Shown here: one piece after another, positions 6,629-7,291 of the stretch | Layout of the letters: the number at the start of each line of letters is the position of its first letter | Numbering within the stretch: position 1 is the stretch's first letter | Source of the DNA: Acidimicrobiaceae bacterium | Lineage (GTDB): Bacteria; Actinomycetota; Acidimicrobiia; Acidimicrobiales; Ilumatobacteraceae | Direction of reading: 5' to 3' | Length of the DNA stretch: 7,291 bases | Assembly (NCBI GenBank): GCA_947486675.1 | Contig: CANKUF010000033.1 | Location: 1-7,291, forward strand | The notes under the pieces: model-generated | Database searches by the model: none | What the model was told of the DNA's origin: nothing | What the model saw: only the letters and a program-made list of their open reading frames with translations | Made by a program: the position numbers and the translations under genes

Positions 6629-7225
6629 ATGCGAGTTCACGTAACGACACTGCAAGGTGGCCTGGTTCAGGTACGCGTTGCTGCTGATACTGCTGAAGGC
6701 GGTACAGAAGCAACTGCTGCTGAAACCACGGGTCCGAACCCGATTGCACCAGAGGGCAAAGAGCTCATCTGGGGTGCTGGTTCGTTCCTCGTGTTCCTGG
6801 TCATCATGCGCGTGTTCTTGTTCCCTCGAATTAAAAAGGGAATGGACGCTCGTTACAACGGCATTCGCGAAGACTTTGAGTCGGCCGACTCAACTCGATC
6901 GGCCGCAAAGTCGGACGTGTCGAAGTACGAGGCTGAAATTGCAACGGTTCGCGCCGAAGCAGCAGCACGCGTCGACAAGGCACGCCAAACATTGGATCAA
7001 GAACGCGGCAGCAAGATTGCTGAAGCCAACGCACGCATCGCTACGAAGCGCGCAGCAGCAGAAGCAGAACTTGAAGCAGCACGCAACGCAGTACGCGACC
7101 AAGTGGCCGCAGCCGTTGCATCGGTAACTGAACACACCACGCAGCTTGCAGTGGGCAAGTCTCCTGACGCGAGTGTGGTTCAGAAAGCCGTGCAACAAGT
7201 AATGCAGACTGGAGCACGTTCATGA
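6629..7225 (+). CDS. atpF: ATP synthase F0 subunit b (b or b' type)
   Basis: Subunit b is the membrane-anchored peripheral stalk that holds F1 against the rotor. The 198-residue product has an N-terminal stretch of about 45 residues, rich in Ala, Thr and Glu (EGGTEATAAETTGPNP), then KELIWGAGSFLVFLVIMRVFLFPRIKKGMDAR with one membrane helix (about 46-66) and a basic stop-transfer patch. From about 76 to 175 it is a highly charged Ala-rich helix suited to a coiled-coil dimer. The FLFPRIKKGMDAR junction is typical of actinobacterial b subunits. ATG 6629 is the only in-frame start, 4 bases after the atpE stop and without a clear Shine-Dalgarno, so coupling to atpE is likely. It ends in an ATGA overlap with another gene. 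Whether it is b or b' depends on that next gene. Confidence 0.92.
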   Translation: MRVHVTTLQGGLVQVRVAADTAEGGTEATAAETTGPNPIAPEGKELIWGAGSFLVFLVIMRVFLFPRIKKGMDARYNGIREDFESADSTRSAAKSDVSKYEAEIATVRAEAAARVDKARQTLDQERGSKIAEANARIATKRAAAEAELEAARNAVRDQVAAAVASVTEHTTQLAVGKSPDASVVQKAVQQVMQTGARS

Positions 7226-7291
7226 TTGCGCACGTCATTTCATTGTTGGCGAGCGAAGACCCAACCCAGACACACAGCTGGATATTGCCGG
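7222..7291 (+). CDS. Start of next ATP synthase gene, probably a second b-type subunit (partial)
   Basis: ATG 7222-7224 overlaps the preceding TGA (ATGA). The frame stays open to the right edge and reads MIAHVISLLASEDPTQTHSW then ILP (23 codons). A short N-terminus followed by 'HSWILP' resembles what I recall before the membrane helix of actinobacterial b subunits ('HNWLLPEG', 'NPILPE'), and actinobacterial operons often carry either two b-type genes or a b-delta fusion after atpE. The fragment is too short to separate b from b-delta, and an unrelated subunit (delta) is possible but less likely. Confidence 0.5.
   Translation, partial: MIAHVISLLASEDPTQTHSWILP

Noticed and set aside
6657..7127. 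Open frame starting GTG with a hydrophobic N-terminus (MAWFRYALLLILLKAVQKQ) inside the b-subunit gene
   Set aside because: It overlaps the well-supported b subunit along its whole length in another frame, and the rest is low-complexity Arg/Gln/His-rich as expected from a shadow of Ala/Glu codons.

Overview
The window looks like a piece of an actinobacterial chromosome. By eye it is close to half G+C, well below the usual value for Streptomyces or Mycobacterium. My best guess is an aquatic, Acidimicrobiia-like actinobacterium. That rests on four things: the gene order, a Mycobacterium-type RpiB active site, a TLP1-type thiolase-like protein, and frequent GTG/TTG starts. It is inference, not proof.

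Layout. Positions 1-1643 carry a leftward pair: a TLP1-type thiolase-like protein, whose stop overlaps by ATGA the start of an S9-family peptidase that runs off the left edge. A compact divergent intergenic region (1644-1725) holds an 8-bp inverted repeat and a weak promoter candidate. From 1726 to the right edge everything reads rightward and is tightly packed: rpiB, glyA and a WecA/Rfe-type glycan-lipid initiating transferase (1-bp and 4-bp overlaps), then a 95-bp gap, then the F0 part of an ATP synthase operon. The F0 genes are atpZ, an atpI-like gene, atpB (a), atpE (c), a b-type subunit, and the first 23 codons of another gene, probably a second b-type subunit. No tRNA, rRNA, CRISPR array or mobile element was seen.

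How the genes fit together. RpiB (pentose phosphate), GlyA (serine/glycine and one-carbon units) and a WecA-like polyprenyl-phosphate sugar transferase lie directly upstream of the ATP synthase genes. This resembles known Gram-positive arrangements: rpiB/glyA upstream of atp in Bacillus, and rfe-Rv1303-atpB in Mycobacterium. AtpZ and AtpI are small membrane proteins linked to assembly or ion supply of F0; a, c and b build the proton channel, rotor and stator. Residues in the c subunit point to H+ rather than Na+ coupling. The A-rich leader and best-placed Shine-Dalgarno of the run lie just before atpE, which fits the need for many c subunits per complex.

This is mostly core housekeeping sequence and I see no convincing undescribed system. 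The points most worth checking are the thiolase-like protein without the usual catalytic residues, the inverted repeat between the divergent genes, the atpE leader with its tandem 8-mer, and the N-terminal extensions on the c and b subunits.
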